Positions 14,573 through 22,347 of a DNA stretch of 64,000 nucleotides are shown here, piece after piece. The notes under the pieces are model-generated. The model did no database searches. It was not told the origin of the DNA and saw nothing but the letters and a program-made list of their open reading frames with translations. This stretch comes from Anaerolineales bacterium. GTDB taxonomy: Bacteria > Chloroflexota > Anaerolineae > 4572-78 > J111. The stretch covers positions 62,001-126,000 of the forward strand of contig JABTUK010000003.1 in NCBI GenBank assembly GCA_015075405.1, given 5' to 3'. The stretch's first letter is position 1; each line of letters opens with the position of its first letter. Position numbers and translations under genes: made by a program.

Positions 14573-17278
14573 ATGCCTAACACCCCTTCTCGCCCCAGCC
14601 CCGAAGCCCTGCTGGCCTATGCCCAGGCCGAAGAACAGCAGCAAACGCGAGGTAAACTCAAAATTTTTCTCGGTTATGTGGCCGGGGTGGGCAAAACCTA
14701 TGCCATGCTGGGCGCGGCTCACCAGCGCCGAGCCGAAAGTATAGATGTAGTCGTCGGTTATGCCGAAACCCACGGCCGGGTTGAGACCGAAGAGTTGCTG
14801 GCTGGCTTGGAGATTATTCCTCGCCAGCAGGTAGCATATCGCGGGGTGACGCTGCCGGAAATGGATATGGATGCGGTCCTGGCCCGCCGGCCCCAGCTTG
14901 CCCTGGTGGATGAACTGGCCCATACCAACGCTCCCGGCTCACGCCACCCCAAACGCTACCAGGATGTCGAAGAATTGCTGGCCGCCGGAATTGATGTTTA
15001 CACCACCCTCAATATCCAGCACCTGGAAAGCCTCAACGACGTGGTAGCCCAAATCACCGGCGTCACCGTCCGCGAAACCGTACCGGATCGGCTGCTGGAC
15101 GAAGCCAATGAGATCGAACTAATTGACCTGCCGCCCGCCGAACTGCTGCAACGCCTCGAAGAAGGCAAAGTGTACGTGCCTGACCAGGCGGCCCGGGCCA
15201 TTCAAAAGTTTTTCCGCCCCGGCAATTTGGCTGCTTTGCGGGAAATGGCTCTGCGCCGCGCCGCCGAGCGGGTAGACGACCAGATGCGGACTTACATGCA
15301 AACGCGGGCCATTCCCGGCCCCTGGCCGGCCGGCGACCGACTGCTGGTGTGTGTCAGCCCCAGCCCGCTCAGCGAGCGGTTAGTTCGGGCCGGACGGCGG
15401 CTGGCCGATCCGCTGGATGCCGAGTGGTTTGCCATGTATGTCGAAACACCCGGCCACGCCCAACTTTCCGAAGTCGAGCGGGATCGGGTGGCCCGGACCC
15501 TGCGGCTGGCTGAGGAACTCGGCGCAAAAGTGGTCTCGCTGCCCGGACCGAACGTTGCGGAGACGGTCATTGACTACGCCCGCAGCCACAACATCACCAA
15601 AATCATTGCCGGTAAACCACTCCGTTCCCCCTGGCTTAGTTTTTTTAAAGATTCGCTGGTTGATCAACTTATCAATCAGAGCGGCGACATTGATGTGTAT
15701 ATTATCAGCAGCGCAGCCGAAACCCCTTCAGCCATAGTCGTTCCTGCCGATTTGCGGCCGCATCGCCCCTGGAACCGCTACCTGCAAAGCATCGGCCTGG
15801 TAGTCCTGGCCGCCCTGGTTGGCGAGGTCATAGATCCGGTTGTTTCGCCGGCCAACCTGGTTATGCTTTTTTTGCTGGCAGTGGTGATTGCTTCGCTGCG
15901 TCTGGGGCGTGGCCCGGCTATCGTTGCGGCGGTGTTTAGCGTTGTTGGGTTCAACTTTTTCTTTGTGCCGCCCCGCTACACCTTTGCCGTCGCCGACCCT
16001 CAATATCTGATTACCTTCGGCAGCCTGCTGATTGTGGGGTTGGCCATCAGTACCCTGGCCTCACAAGTGCGCGAGCAGGCCGAAGTGGCCCGGCGGCGCG
16101 AAACCCAAACGGCCACACTCTATGCCCTCAGCCGTGACCTGGCCTCTGCTGTGGGCCTGGATGAAATTATGCAAGCCGTGATTACCCACATCGGCCAGAC
16201 CTTTGACCGGGAGGTGGCCGTTTTTCTGCCCGCAGGGGAGCGCCTGACTGCACCAGGGGTTAGCCCTGGATTTGGCCTGGACGAGGACAAACTGGCCGTA
16301 GCCGCCTGGGCCTTTCAACATGGCCGGCCGGCCGGCCGGCACACCGATACCCTGTCCGCGGCCGATGCCCGTTATTTGCCGCTCAAAACAGCGCGCGGGG
16401 TGGTGGGTGTGCTGGGGCTAAAACTGGCCCGCTCCGGCCTGGACTCAACGCCGGAACAGCGGCGCTTGATGGAAGCCTTTGCCAGCCAAACCGCGCTGGC
16501 CATCGAGCGGGCTAATCTGGCCGAAACCGCTCGCCAGGCCGAATTGCTGCGGCAGACGGAAAAATTGCAAACTGCCCTGCTCAACTCCATCTCGCACGAT
16601 CTACGCACCCCACTGGCTTCGATTACCGGCTCGCTCAGCAGCCTGCTGGAAGATGAGGCCGCGCTGAACCCCACCATTCGCCAGGAACTGCTCAAAACCG
16701 CCCACGAGGAAGCCGGGCGGTTGAACCAACTGGTCGGCAATCTACTGGATATGAGCCGCCTGGAAGCGGGGGCGCTCAAAATATCATACCAGCCCAGCGA
16801 TATTCAGGATGTGATTGGCGCAGCCCTCCAGCGGCTTGACGGCCTGCTCGCCGGCCGGGAGGTAAGGGTAGACCTGCCGCCCGACCTGCCCCTGCTGCCG
16901 TTGGATTTTGTGCTGGTGGTCCAGGCCCTGGTCAATGTGCTGGATAATGCCGTCAAATACTCACCGCCCGACACCCCCATTGAGGTGCGGGCGCAGGTCA
17001 GCGGCCACTCGCTTCAACTTGAGATTGCTGATCACGGCCCCGGCCTCCCCCCCGACGACCTGACCCGCATTTTTGACAAGTTCTATCGCGGGCCGCATAC
17101 TTCCCCTGGGGTTTCGTCCGACCGGCGGAAGCGGGGCGATGCGCCTCCGGGCACAGGGTTAGGGCTGTCCATTAGCAGCGGCATTATCGAAGCCCACGGC
17201 GGGCGGATTTGGGCCGAAAATCGGCCCGGCGGCGGGTTAGTCATCAAATTATTACTGCCTTTGGAAGAAAAAGGATAA
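14573..17278 (+). CDS. kdpD: Osmosensitive K+ channel sensor histidine kinase KdpD
   Basis: 901 residues, collinear with canonical KdpD. Order: the KdpD N-terminal domain with Walker A (VAGVGKTYAML, about 38-48); a universal-stress-protein-like domain (about 250-375); four closely spaced TM helices (about 400-500); a GAF-like domain (about 525-650); HisKA with SISHDLRTPLAS, phosphoacceptor His near 674; and HATPase_c with DNAVKYS, GPGLPP and TGLGLSI. It senses low K+ or high ionic strength at the membrane and phosphorylates KdpE. It is followed by a palindromic repeat, then kdpE, whose terminator ends this sensor-regulator unit. No KdpE-type box is seen upstream. Confidence 0.97.
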   Translation: MPNTPSRPSPEALLAYAQAEEQQQTRGKLKIFLGYVAGVGKTYAMLGAAHQRRAESIDVVVGYAETHGRVETEELLAGLEIIPRQQVAYRGVTLPEMDMDAVLARRPQLALVDELAHTNAPGSRHPKRYQDVEELLAAGIDVYTTLNIQHLESLNDVVAQITGVTVRETVPDRLLDEANEIELIDLPPAELLQRLEEGKVYVPDQAARAIQKFFRPGNLAALREMALRRAAERVDDQMRTYMQTRAIPGPWPAGDRLLVCVSPSPLSERLVRAGRRLADPLDAEWFAMYVETPGHAQLSEVERDRVARTLRLAEELGAKVVSLPGPNVAETVIDYARSHNITKIIAGKPLRSPWLSFFKDSLVDQLINQSGDIDVYIISSAAETPSAIVVPADLRPHRPWNRYLQSIGLVVLAALVGEVIDPVVSPANLVMLFLLAVVIASLRLGRGPAIVAAVFSVVGFNFFFVPPRYTFAVADPQYLITFGSLLIVGLAISTLASQVREQAEVARRRETQTATLYALSRDLASAVGLDEIMQAVITHIGQTFDREVAVFLPAGERLTAPGVSPGFGLDEDKLAVAAWAFQHGRPAGRHTDTLSAADARYLPLKTARGVVGVLGLKLARSGLDSTPEQRRLMEAFASQTALAIERANLAETARQAELLRQTEKLQTALLNSISHDLRTPLASITGSLSSLLEDEAALNPTIRQELLKTAHEEAGRLNQLVGNLLDMSRLEAGALKISYQPSDIQDVIGAALQRLDGLLAGREVRVDLPPDLPLLPLDFVLVVQALVNVLDNAVKYSPPDTPIEVRAQVSGHSLQLEIADHGPGLPPDDLTRIFDKFYRGPHTSPGVSSDRRKRGDAPPGTGLGLSISSGIIEAHGGRIWAENRPGGGLVIKLLLPLEEKG

Positions 17279-17287
17279 CTGTTCAGC

Positions 17288-17405
17288 CATGTCATCCATT
17301 CGACAAGCTCAGGACAGGTTTCGACCGCAGGGAGAAATCCCGATACCTTACTTTTATGTGTTGTGTCTTTGGAGATTTCTCGGCCTCTGGCCTCGAAATG
17401 ACATG
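17288..17405. repeat. CATGTCAT...ATGACATG palindromic repeat between kdpD and kdpE
   Basis: The left end is CATGTCAT followed by a TTCGACAAGCTCAGGACAGG block; the right end is GAGATTTCTCGGCC... TCGAAATGACATGG. The right half matches the right half of the repeat at 52448-52549. The sequence between the ends differs, so these are mosaic members of one family. Confidence 0.8.
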
Positions 17406-17440
17406 GCGATTGAGTTATTACAAAAGGCATTTCACAGTTT

Positions 17441-18151
17441 ATGAGTAATTCTACCGATAAAGCAAACACTGGGGTGCGAGTGTTGGTGGTGGACGATGAG
17501 CGGGCGATTCGACGCTTTTTGCAAGTTTCCCTGGCAGCGCACGGCCATACCGTTTTTGAGGCAACGAATGGACGGGAAGCGCTCGAAGCGGTAGTAGCCC
17601 ATCACCCCGATTTAATTATTCTGGATTTGGGCCTGCCCGATATGGATGGCCTCGAAGTGACCCGCCGGCTGCGCGAGTGGAGCAAAACCCCGATCATTGT
17701 GCTGTCGGTGCGCGAGCACGAAACCGACAAAATCGCCGCTCTCGATGCCGGAGCCGATGATTACCTGACCAAGCCCTTTGGCGCGGGCGAACTGATGGCC
17801 CGGCTGCGGGTTGCGCTGCGCCATGCCGCCCCTGCCGGAGAGACCCCTATCTTCCGCACTGGCGGGTTAACCGTTGACCTGGCCCGGCGGGTAGTGACGG
17901 TTGGCGGGCGTGAAATTCAGCTCACCCCAACCGAGTATGAATTGCTCAAGCTGCTGGTGACACATGCCGGCAAAGTGTTAACCCATCACCAACTTCTGCG
18001 GCAGGTGTGGGGCATGGGCTATGAAGACGAGAGCCACTTGCTGCGGGTTAATATCAGCAACCTGCGGCGCAAGCTTGAAGCAAATCCCACCCGTCCGGCC
18101 TACCTCCTCACCGAGCCGGGCGTCGGTTATCGGCTGCGGATAGACGATTGA
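17441..18151 (+). CDS. kdpE: KdpE response regulator, copy 1
   Basis: 236 residues: an N-terminal receiver with acidic pair DDE (19-20), phosphoacceptor D62 in ILDLGLPDMDG, and the conserved Lys in DDYLTKPFG; then an OmpR/PhoB winged helix (about 140-232) ending in ISNLRRKLEANP...EPGVGYRLR. It lies immediately downstream of kdpD and is followed 5 bp after its stop by a strong terminator. A near-identical paralogue is encoded at 20276. Confidence 0.95.
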   Translation: MSNSTDKANTGVRVLVVDDERAIRRFLQVSLAAHGHTVFEATNGREALEAVVAHHPDLIILDLGLPDMDGLEVTRRLREWSKTPIIVLSVREHETDKIAALDAGADDYLTKPFGAGELMARLRVALRHAAPAGETPIFRTGGLTVDLARRVVTVGGREIQLTPTEYELLKLLVTHAGKVLTHHQLLRQVWGMGYEDESHLLRVNISNLRRKLEANPTRPAYLLTEPGVGYRLRIDD

Positions 18152-18155
18152 ACCA

Positions 18156-18185
18156 GGGCAGGCCCCCCGCCTGCCCTTTGTTTTT
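18156..18185 (+). terminator. Rho-independent terminator after kdpDE1
   Basis: GGGCAGGC - CCCCC - GCCTGCCC (18156-18176), followed by TTTGTTTTT. It separates kdpD-kdpE1 from the kimA promoter that begins directly after it. Confidence 0.88.
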
Positions 18186-18186
18186 C

Positions 18187-18251
18187 TTGATACTTTCTTG
18201 ACCCCCTCTTTAACTTTCTTGACCCCTTATTGACCCCTTTTTACCTATACT
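18187..18251 (+). promoter_or_regulatory. Phased TTGACCC box array and -10 of kimA (putative KdpE site)
   Basis: TTGACCCC starts at 18198, 18219 and 18230; a weaker TTGATACT is at 18187. Spacings are 11, 21 and 11 bp, all whole helical turns. The -10 TATACT lies at 18246-18251, 16 bp after the last box starts, and no proper -35 is present, as expected for an activator-dependent promoter. The same array precedes the kdp structural genes at 21260-21313. Assignment to KdpE is inferred from context. Confidence 0.8.
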
Positions 18252-18314
18252 GAAGGATAAGAGGCTGTTTTTTGCTGCCTCCATTTATTTGTATTTCACA
18301 CCTGAGGAAATTTT

Positions 18315-20261
18315 ATGGCGCTTATTGAAAAAGAAAATGGAATTACTGTCCTCCGTCCGGCGGGGAGTCAAACGCCGCCGCGCACCTGGCGAAGCTGGTT
18401 CATCGGCCGGCCGCTGGCCACGGCCGATGCGCCGCACCAAACCATCGGCAAACTGGTCGGCCTGGCCGTTTTTGCGTCCGACGCCCTTTCTTCCACGGCC
18501 TATGCCACCCAGGAAATTTTGTTTATTCTGGCCGTAGCCGGGACAGCCAGCTTTGGCTATGCTTTTCCTATTTCGGTTGCCATTGTTGCTTTGATGGCGA
18601 TTGTGACCATTTCTTATGAGCAAACCATCCATGCCTACCCCAACGGCGGCGGGGCCTACATTGTCTCGCGTGACAATTTGGGTGAGCTACCGGCCCAGGT
18701 GGCCGGGGCCGCCCTGTTAACCGATTACATTCTGACTGTCTCGGTGTCTGTTTCGTCGGGTGTAGCCCAAATTACCTCGGCCTATCCGGCTTTATTTGAG
18801 CATCGCGTCGCTATTGCCGTGATTATGGTCATGCTCATTATGTTAATTAACTTGCGTGGGGTTAAGGAGTCCGGCATTACCTTTGCCATTCCCACTTACT
18901 TTTTCCTGCTCATGATGTTTCTGACCGTCGGGATCGGCTTCTTCCGCTATCTGACCGGCTCATTGGGGGCGGTGCCTAATCCACCGGAACTGGAACTGCA
19001 CGGCATGGCGCAGCCGGTAACTTTGTTTCTGCTGCTGCATGCTTTTTCCAGTGGCACGGCGGCTCTGACCGGAATTGAGGCCGTTTCCAACGGCATCCCC
19101 GCCTTCAAAGAGCCGCGCAGCCACAATGCCGGAGTGACGCTTATCTGGATGGCTTCGATTCTGGGAACCTTATTCCTGGGGATTACGTTCTTAACCGGCC
19201 AGATTGGCGGAATTCCCTCGGAAACGGAAACCATCATCTCGCAGTTGGGCCGGACAATTTTCGAGGGACGGGGCTTTTTCTACCTGGCGATGATCGCCGC
19301 CACTGCCGTGATTTTGATTATGGCGGCCAATACCGCCTTTGCCGATTTTCCCCGCTTGAGCGCCTTGATGGCCGGCGACGGCTTTTTGCCCCGCCAATTT
19401 ACCTATCGGGGCAGCCGTCTGGTTTACTCGCGCGGAATTATCGCCCTGGCGATTATTGCCTCGTTGTTGATTGTTGTTTTCCAGGCCAGCGTCAGCGCCC
19501 TCATTCCCTTGTATGCCATTGGCGTCTTTCTCTCGTTTACCTTATCGCAGAGCGGTATGGCTCGCCGCTGGTGGCGGAGCGGGCATCTAGCCGCCAACCA
19601 GACGGTTTCGGAGCATGGTTCAACCTTGCATTACGATTCGCAGTGGAAGCTCAAGATGGTCATTAACGGCTTTGGCGCGGTTTGTACCGCTATTGTCATG
19701 CTGGTTTTTGCCGTTACCAAATTCCGCGACGGCGCGTATGTGGTTATTCTCCTGATTCCCTTCCTGGTCTTTATCTTTTGGTCCATTCATAACCATTACC
19801 GCCACCTGGCCAAACGGCTGTCGCTGCGAAATTTCAGGGGCGCGCCCCCCCGCCATCCGCGCCATCGGGTCATTCTCCTGGTGGGGGGCGTCCATCAAGG
19901 CACCCTGGCGGCCCTCCGCTATGCCAGCCTCCTGTCTGATGATATTACCGCCATCCACGTCTCAACCAATCCCGAAGAGTCGGAACGAGTGTACCGCGAT
20001 TGGGAATGGTGGGGCAACGGGGTGCGGATGGTTATTTTAGACTCCCCTTATCGGCTGCTGCTTGAACCGTTGCTCTCGTATATTGACCAGATTGACGCTT
20101 GCCGTCAGCCCAACGAGATTATTACCGTTGTCGTTCCCCACTTTGTGCCGCGCCATTGGTGGCACAACCTGTTGCATACCCAAACTACCTTCTGGCTGCG
20201 CATGGTTTTGCTATTCAGGCCGGGGATTGTCATTACCGAAGTGCCGTATCAGATAGAATAA
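18315..20261 (+). CDS. kimA: KimA-type high-affinity potassium transporter (APC superfamily)
   Basis: 648 residues matching the KimA/YdaO family of K+/H+ symporters rather than ordinary amino-acid permeases. Shared signatures are ASDALSSTAYATQEILFIL (about 55-75), AYPNGGGAYIVSRDNLG (about 110-126), LLTDYILTVSVSVSSG, HAFSSGTAALTGIEAVSNGIPAFK (about 240-263), and a cytosolic C-terminal domain ending near FVPRHWWHNLLHTQTTFWLR. Twelve TM helices are followed by about 170 cytoplasmic residues, which in Bacillus KimA bind c-di-AMP. GAGGAAA precedes the ATG. No room exists for a ydaO-type c-di-AMP riboswitch; instead the promoter carries KdpE-type boxes. Confidence 0.9.
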   Translation: MALIEKENGITVLRPAGSQTPPRTWRSWFIGRPLATADAPHQTIGKLVGLAVFASDALSSTAYATQEILFILAVAGTASFGYAFPISVAIVALMAIVTISYEQTIHAYPNGGGAYIVSRDNLGELPAQVAGAALLTDYILTVSVSVSSGVAQITSAYPALFEHRVAIAVIMVMLIMLINLRGVKESGITFAIPTYFFLLMMFLTVGIGFFRYLTGSLGAVPNPPELELHGMAQPVTLFLLLHAFSSGTAALTGIEAVSNGIPAFKEPRSHNAGVTLIWMASILGTLFLGITFLTGQIGGIPSETETIISQLGRTIFEGRGFFYLAMIAATAVILIMAANTAFADFPRLSALMAGDGFLPRQFTYRGSRLVYSRGIIALAIIASLLIVVFQASVSALIPLYAIGVFLSFTLSQSGMARRWWRSGHLAANQTVSEHGSTLHYDSQWKLKMVINGFGAVCTAIVMLVFAVTKFRDGAYVVILLIPFLVFIFWSIHNHYRHLAKRLSLRNFRGAPPRHPRHRVILLVGGVHQGTLAALRYASLLSDDITAIHVSTNPEESERVYRDWEWWGNGVRMVILDSPYRLLLEPLLSYIDQIDACRQPNEIITVVVPHFVPRHWWHNLLHTQTTFWLRMVLLFRPGIVITEVPYQIE

Positions 20262-20275
20262 GAGATCTCTGCCAA

Positions 20276-20986
20276 ATGAGTAAACCCCCTGATGAGCCTT
20301 CCGGCGGGGTACGAGTGCTGGTGGTGGATGATGAAAGAGCGATCCGGCGCTTTTTGCAAGCCTCTTTGACCACCCACAGCCATACCGTTTTTGAAGCGAC
20401 CACTGGCCGGGAAGCCCTGGAAGCGGTGGTAACTCATCGCCCGGACATCATCATCTTAGATTTGGGGCTGCCGGATATGGAGGGCGTTGAAGTGACTCGC
20501 CGGTTGCGCGAGTGGACTCAAACCCCGGTGATTATCCTCTCGGTGCGCGACCACGAGACGGACAAAATCGCCGCGCTCGATGCCGGGGCCGATGATTACC
20601 TGACCAAACCGTTTAGTATGGGCGAATTGTTGGCCCGGCTGCGGGTGGCCCTGCGTCACGTCAGGCCCAAAGAAGATGCGCCTGTTTTCACCAGCGGCAA
20701 GCTGACGGTAGACCTGGCCCGGCGACTGGTGGCGGTGGACAAGCGCGAAATCCAACTCACCCCGACCGAGTATGATTTACTCAAAGTGCTGGTAATCCAC
20801 GCCGGCAAAGTGGTGACCCATACCCAAATCACGCGCCAACTTTGGGGGCCAGGCAGCGAAGATCAATCTCATCTGCTACGGGTCAACATCAGTAATTTGC
20901 GCCGCAAGCTAGAGGCCGACCCCACCCGGCCCACCCACATTATCACCGAGCCAGGCGTTGGCTACCGGCTGAGGACTGATGACTGA
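20276..20986 (+). CDS. kdpE: KdpE response regulator, copy 2
   Basis: 236 residues from the ATG at 20276 (14 bp after kimA), collinear without gaps with the KdpE at 17441 over its whole length. The acidic pair is at 19-20, the phosphoacceptor is D62 (ILDLGLPDMEG), and the C-terminus is an OmpR-type winged helix (SNLRRKLEADP, EPGVGYRLR). It is probably co-transcribed with kimA and therefore under the TTGACCC array, which would give positive autoregulation separate from the kdpD-linked copy. No second sensor kinase is present. Confidence 0.93.
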   Translation: MSKPPDEPSGGVRVLVVDDERAIRRFLQASLTTHSHTVFEATTGREALEAVVTHRPDIIILDLGLPDMEGVEVTRRLREWTQTPVIILSVRDHETDKIAALDAGADDYLTKPFSMGELLARLRVALRHVRPKEDAPVFTSGKLTVDLARRLVAVDKREIQLTPTEYDLLKVLVIHAGKVVTHTQITRQLWGPGSEDQSHLLRVNISNLRRKLEADPTRPTHIITEPGVGYRLRTDD

Positions 20987-21009
20987 TGCAAACCTGAATT
21001 GCCCCTGTT

Positions 21010-21165
21010 GCCCGCCCCGCGATAAATCGCAGGGCTATCTAACAGCGTCCGATCAATGGGACTTAAGCGGATGAGTGAAGTAGCCCGATTAATCGGGCGC
21101 AGTTTTGTCGCCCGGCGAGTTCATCGCCGGGCGAGCGTCGGAAAACAGGCTGTTATGGGATCAAA
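21010..21165. repeat. Cluster of small palindromes between kdpE2 and the kdp operon
   Basis: Within the 365-bp gap 20987-21351 are GCCCCGCGATAAATCGCAGGGC (21014-21035, one mismatch), GCCCGATTAATCGGGC (21084-21099) and CGCCCGGCG-AGTTCAT-CGCCGGGCG (21111-21135). The last two occur in the same order inside the MITE at 21660-21819. The bases 21044-21165 are bounded by TAACAGC/GCTGTTA and may be a relative of that MITE. Heptamers CAATCTC/TAATCTC follow at 21205-21235. Confidence 0.7.
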
Positions 21166-21259
21166 ATAGTTGTCATAATAATGTGACATTGTCGAAGTAG
21201 TTACAATCTCCAATCTCTAATCTCCAATCTCCCCACCCCGCCAGAATCTAAACACTTTC

Positions 21260-21313
21260 TTGACCCCTCTCTAAAATACCTTGACCCCCACTTGACCCAT
21301 TTTTGCATATACT
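21260..21313 (+). promoter_or_regulatory. Phased TTGACCC box array and -10 of the kdp operon (putative KdpE site)
   Basis: TTGACCCC begins at 21260 and 21281, TTGACCCA at 21292; the -10 TATACT is at 21308-21313. Spacings 21, 11 and 16 bp are identical to those at the kimA promoter (18198, 18219, 18230, 18246). The flanking ACTTTC before the first box and TTTTxxxTATACTG after the last are also shared. The leader to the ATG at 21352 is about 30 bases. Confidence 0.82.
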
Positions 21314-21351
21314 GGGTATAGTGAACAATCTTTTAATCTGGTGAAGGAAAG

Positions 21352-21762
21352 ATGGCCAAACAAAAACATGCTCAACAAAGCTGGTGGCAATTGGGCGCAG
21401 TGGTGCTTATCATGGTCGGGTTATTGATCCTGGCCCACCAAGTGGCCCCCTCTTCTGGCTGGCGCATCTTTTTGGAAATGGGGGTGGTGGTGGCTGGTTA
21501 TGGTTTGATAATCCTGTGGTTGGACGCCCATTCTACCGCGCTGCTGGACCGAGAGTCTGCCGGGATTGATAGCCATGCCATTGACTTGTTGGAGGAGAGG
21601 TCCGCTCAACCGTCGCCCCATGTCCAAGTTCACTTCTATGTCTATTCTGACTCGGCTATGAGAGCATTCGGAAACTCCAGAGCAACCTTTACCACCGACG
21701 CTCTATGGCACAGCGCCCGATTAATCGGGCTAAAGCCGGGTTCACCCGGCGCTGTTGAGTAG
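21352..21762 (+). CDS. Small two-TM membrane protein, truncated by a MITE
   Basis: 136 residues: two TM helices (about 12-30 and 36-55) and a soluble tail. The ribosome-binding site is AAGGAAAG. It is the first gene after the KdpE-type promoter, so it belongs to the kdp transcription unit, but I do not recognise its family. From about residue 103 the sequence is supplied by a 160-bp MITE; removing the MITE and one copy of its 6-bp target duplication restores a continuous frame that reads through TYDVPETSANRLGPNGHHP. That segment looks like native protein, so the present C-terminus is probably an insertion artefact. Confidence 0.7.
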   Translation: MAKQKHAQQSWWQLGAVVLIMVGLLILAHQVAPSSGWRIFLEMGVVVAGYGLIILWLDAHSTALLDRESAGIDSHAIDLLEERSAQPSPHVQVHFYVYSDSAMRAFGNSRATFTTDALWHSARLIGLKPGSPGAVE

Positions 21763-21819
21763 CCCTGGCAGTTCATGCCAGGGCGAGCGAGACAGGCCAA
21801 GTAGTTTCCGAACGCTCTC
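21660..21819. mobile_element. 160-bp MITE with 17-bp terminal inverted repeats and 6-bp target duplication
   Basis: The left end is GAGAGCATTCGGAAACT (21660-21676) and the right end AGTTTCCGAACGCTCTC (21803-21819), inverted complements with one mismatch. GGCTAT flanks both sides (21654-21659 and 21820-21825). The interior has no coding capacity of its own and contains GCCCGATTAATCGGGC plus a GCCCTGGC-AGTTCAT-GCCAGGGC hairpin. Confidence 0.88.
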
Positions 21820-21965
21820 GGCTATAACTTACGATGTACCCGAAACCTCAGCCAATCGCCTGGGACCGAATGGCCATCATCCGACTCAAACTATTCCCTC
21901 CCAGAAAAGACATCGAATAATTGAGCAACAACGCCATTCGAGGAGAAAAATGGAGGTAATAATCC

Positions 21966-22058
21966 ATGGCAGATTTATTGTATTTAGGTGTGGCCTTGAT
22001 CTTCTTCGCCGCCAGTTGGGGCCTGATTGCTGGCTGCGAGAAATTGATGGAGGAATAA
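21966..22058 (+). CDS. 30-residue single-TM peptide upstream of kdpF
   Basis: A short frame encoding MADLLYLGVALIFFAASWGL plus a tail CEKLMEE: one TM helix with a charged C-terminus. AGGAGAAAAATGGAGG sequence lies 15-25 bases upstream. It ends one base before the ATG of kdpF. Comparable tiny peptides of the form MADLLYLxxxxxFFxxSWxL precede kdpF in many actinobacterial and Chloroflexota kdp operons as far as I know; no function is assigned. It could be a second small Kdp subunit. Confidence 0.75.
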   Translation: MADLLYLGVALIFFAASWGLIAGCEKLMEE

Positions 22059-22059
22059 C

Positions 22060-22146
22060 ATGCTGTATCTCATCACCGGCTTGATTGCTTTAGCCATGCT
22101 GATTTACCTGGTTCTAGCCCTATTGAAACCGGAATGGTTTGGATAG
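22060..22146 (+). CDS. kdpF: KdpF, small subunit of Kdp K+-ATPase
   Basis: 28 residues forming one TM helix (LYLITGLIALAMLIYLVLAL) with the ending LLKPEWFG, typical of KdpF (usual length about 29), which stabilises the KdpABC complex in the membrane. It starts one base after the upstream stop. GGAGG lies just ahead of the start. A 200-bp repeat-filled gap separates it from kdpA. Confidence 0.9.
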   Translation: MLYLITGLIALAMLIYLVLALLKPEWFG

Positions 22147-22192
22147 GCAGTTATTGGTGAGCAGTAAGGAGTTATCAGTGAACAGTAATAGA

Positions 22193-22288
22193 CTCAGTGG
22201 ATCCAAATTTGAGGAGCCAGCACGCCCACGTGCGGCGGTGTTCGGCACGTGGGCGTGCCTCACTCCTCGGAAAATTGGATCCACTGAG
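22193..22288. repeat. Hairpin repeat family, copy 2, between kdpF and kdpA
   Basis: A near-perfect palindrome: CTCAGTGGATCCAAATTTGA... with inner stem GCACGCCCACGTGC / GCACGTGGGCGTGC, and right arm AAAATTGGATCCACTGAG. It is the inverse orientation of copy 1 (113-207). It is flanked at 22147-22192 and 22289-22325 by heptamers of the AACAGTA/GATTACT type. It has no T-tract, but such a stem between kdpF and kdpA could alter mRNA stability or subunit stoichiometry. Confidence 0.9.
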
Positions 22289-22347
22289 ACAACTGATTAC
22301 TGACAACTGATGACTGATTACTACGCACTTAAATTGGAGAGTTCCGT

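Noticed and set aside
18152..18314. c-di-AMP (ydaO-type) riboswitch upstream of kimA
   Set aside because: The space is filled by a terminator, the TTGACCC array and a short leader; the conserved riboswitch is longer and not visible.
20099..20275. Longer N-terminus for the second KdpE
   Set aside because: The extension overlaps kimA in another frame; the ATG at 20276 gives exact collinearity with KdpE copy 1.
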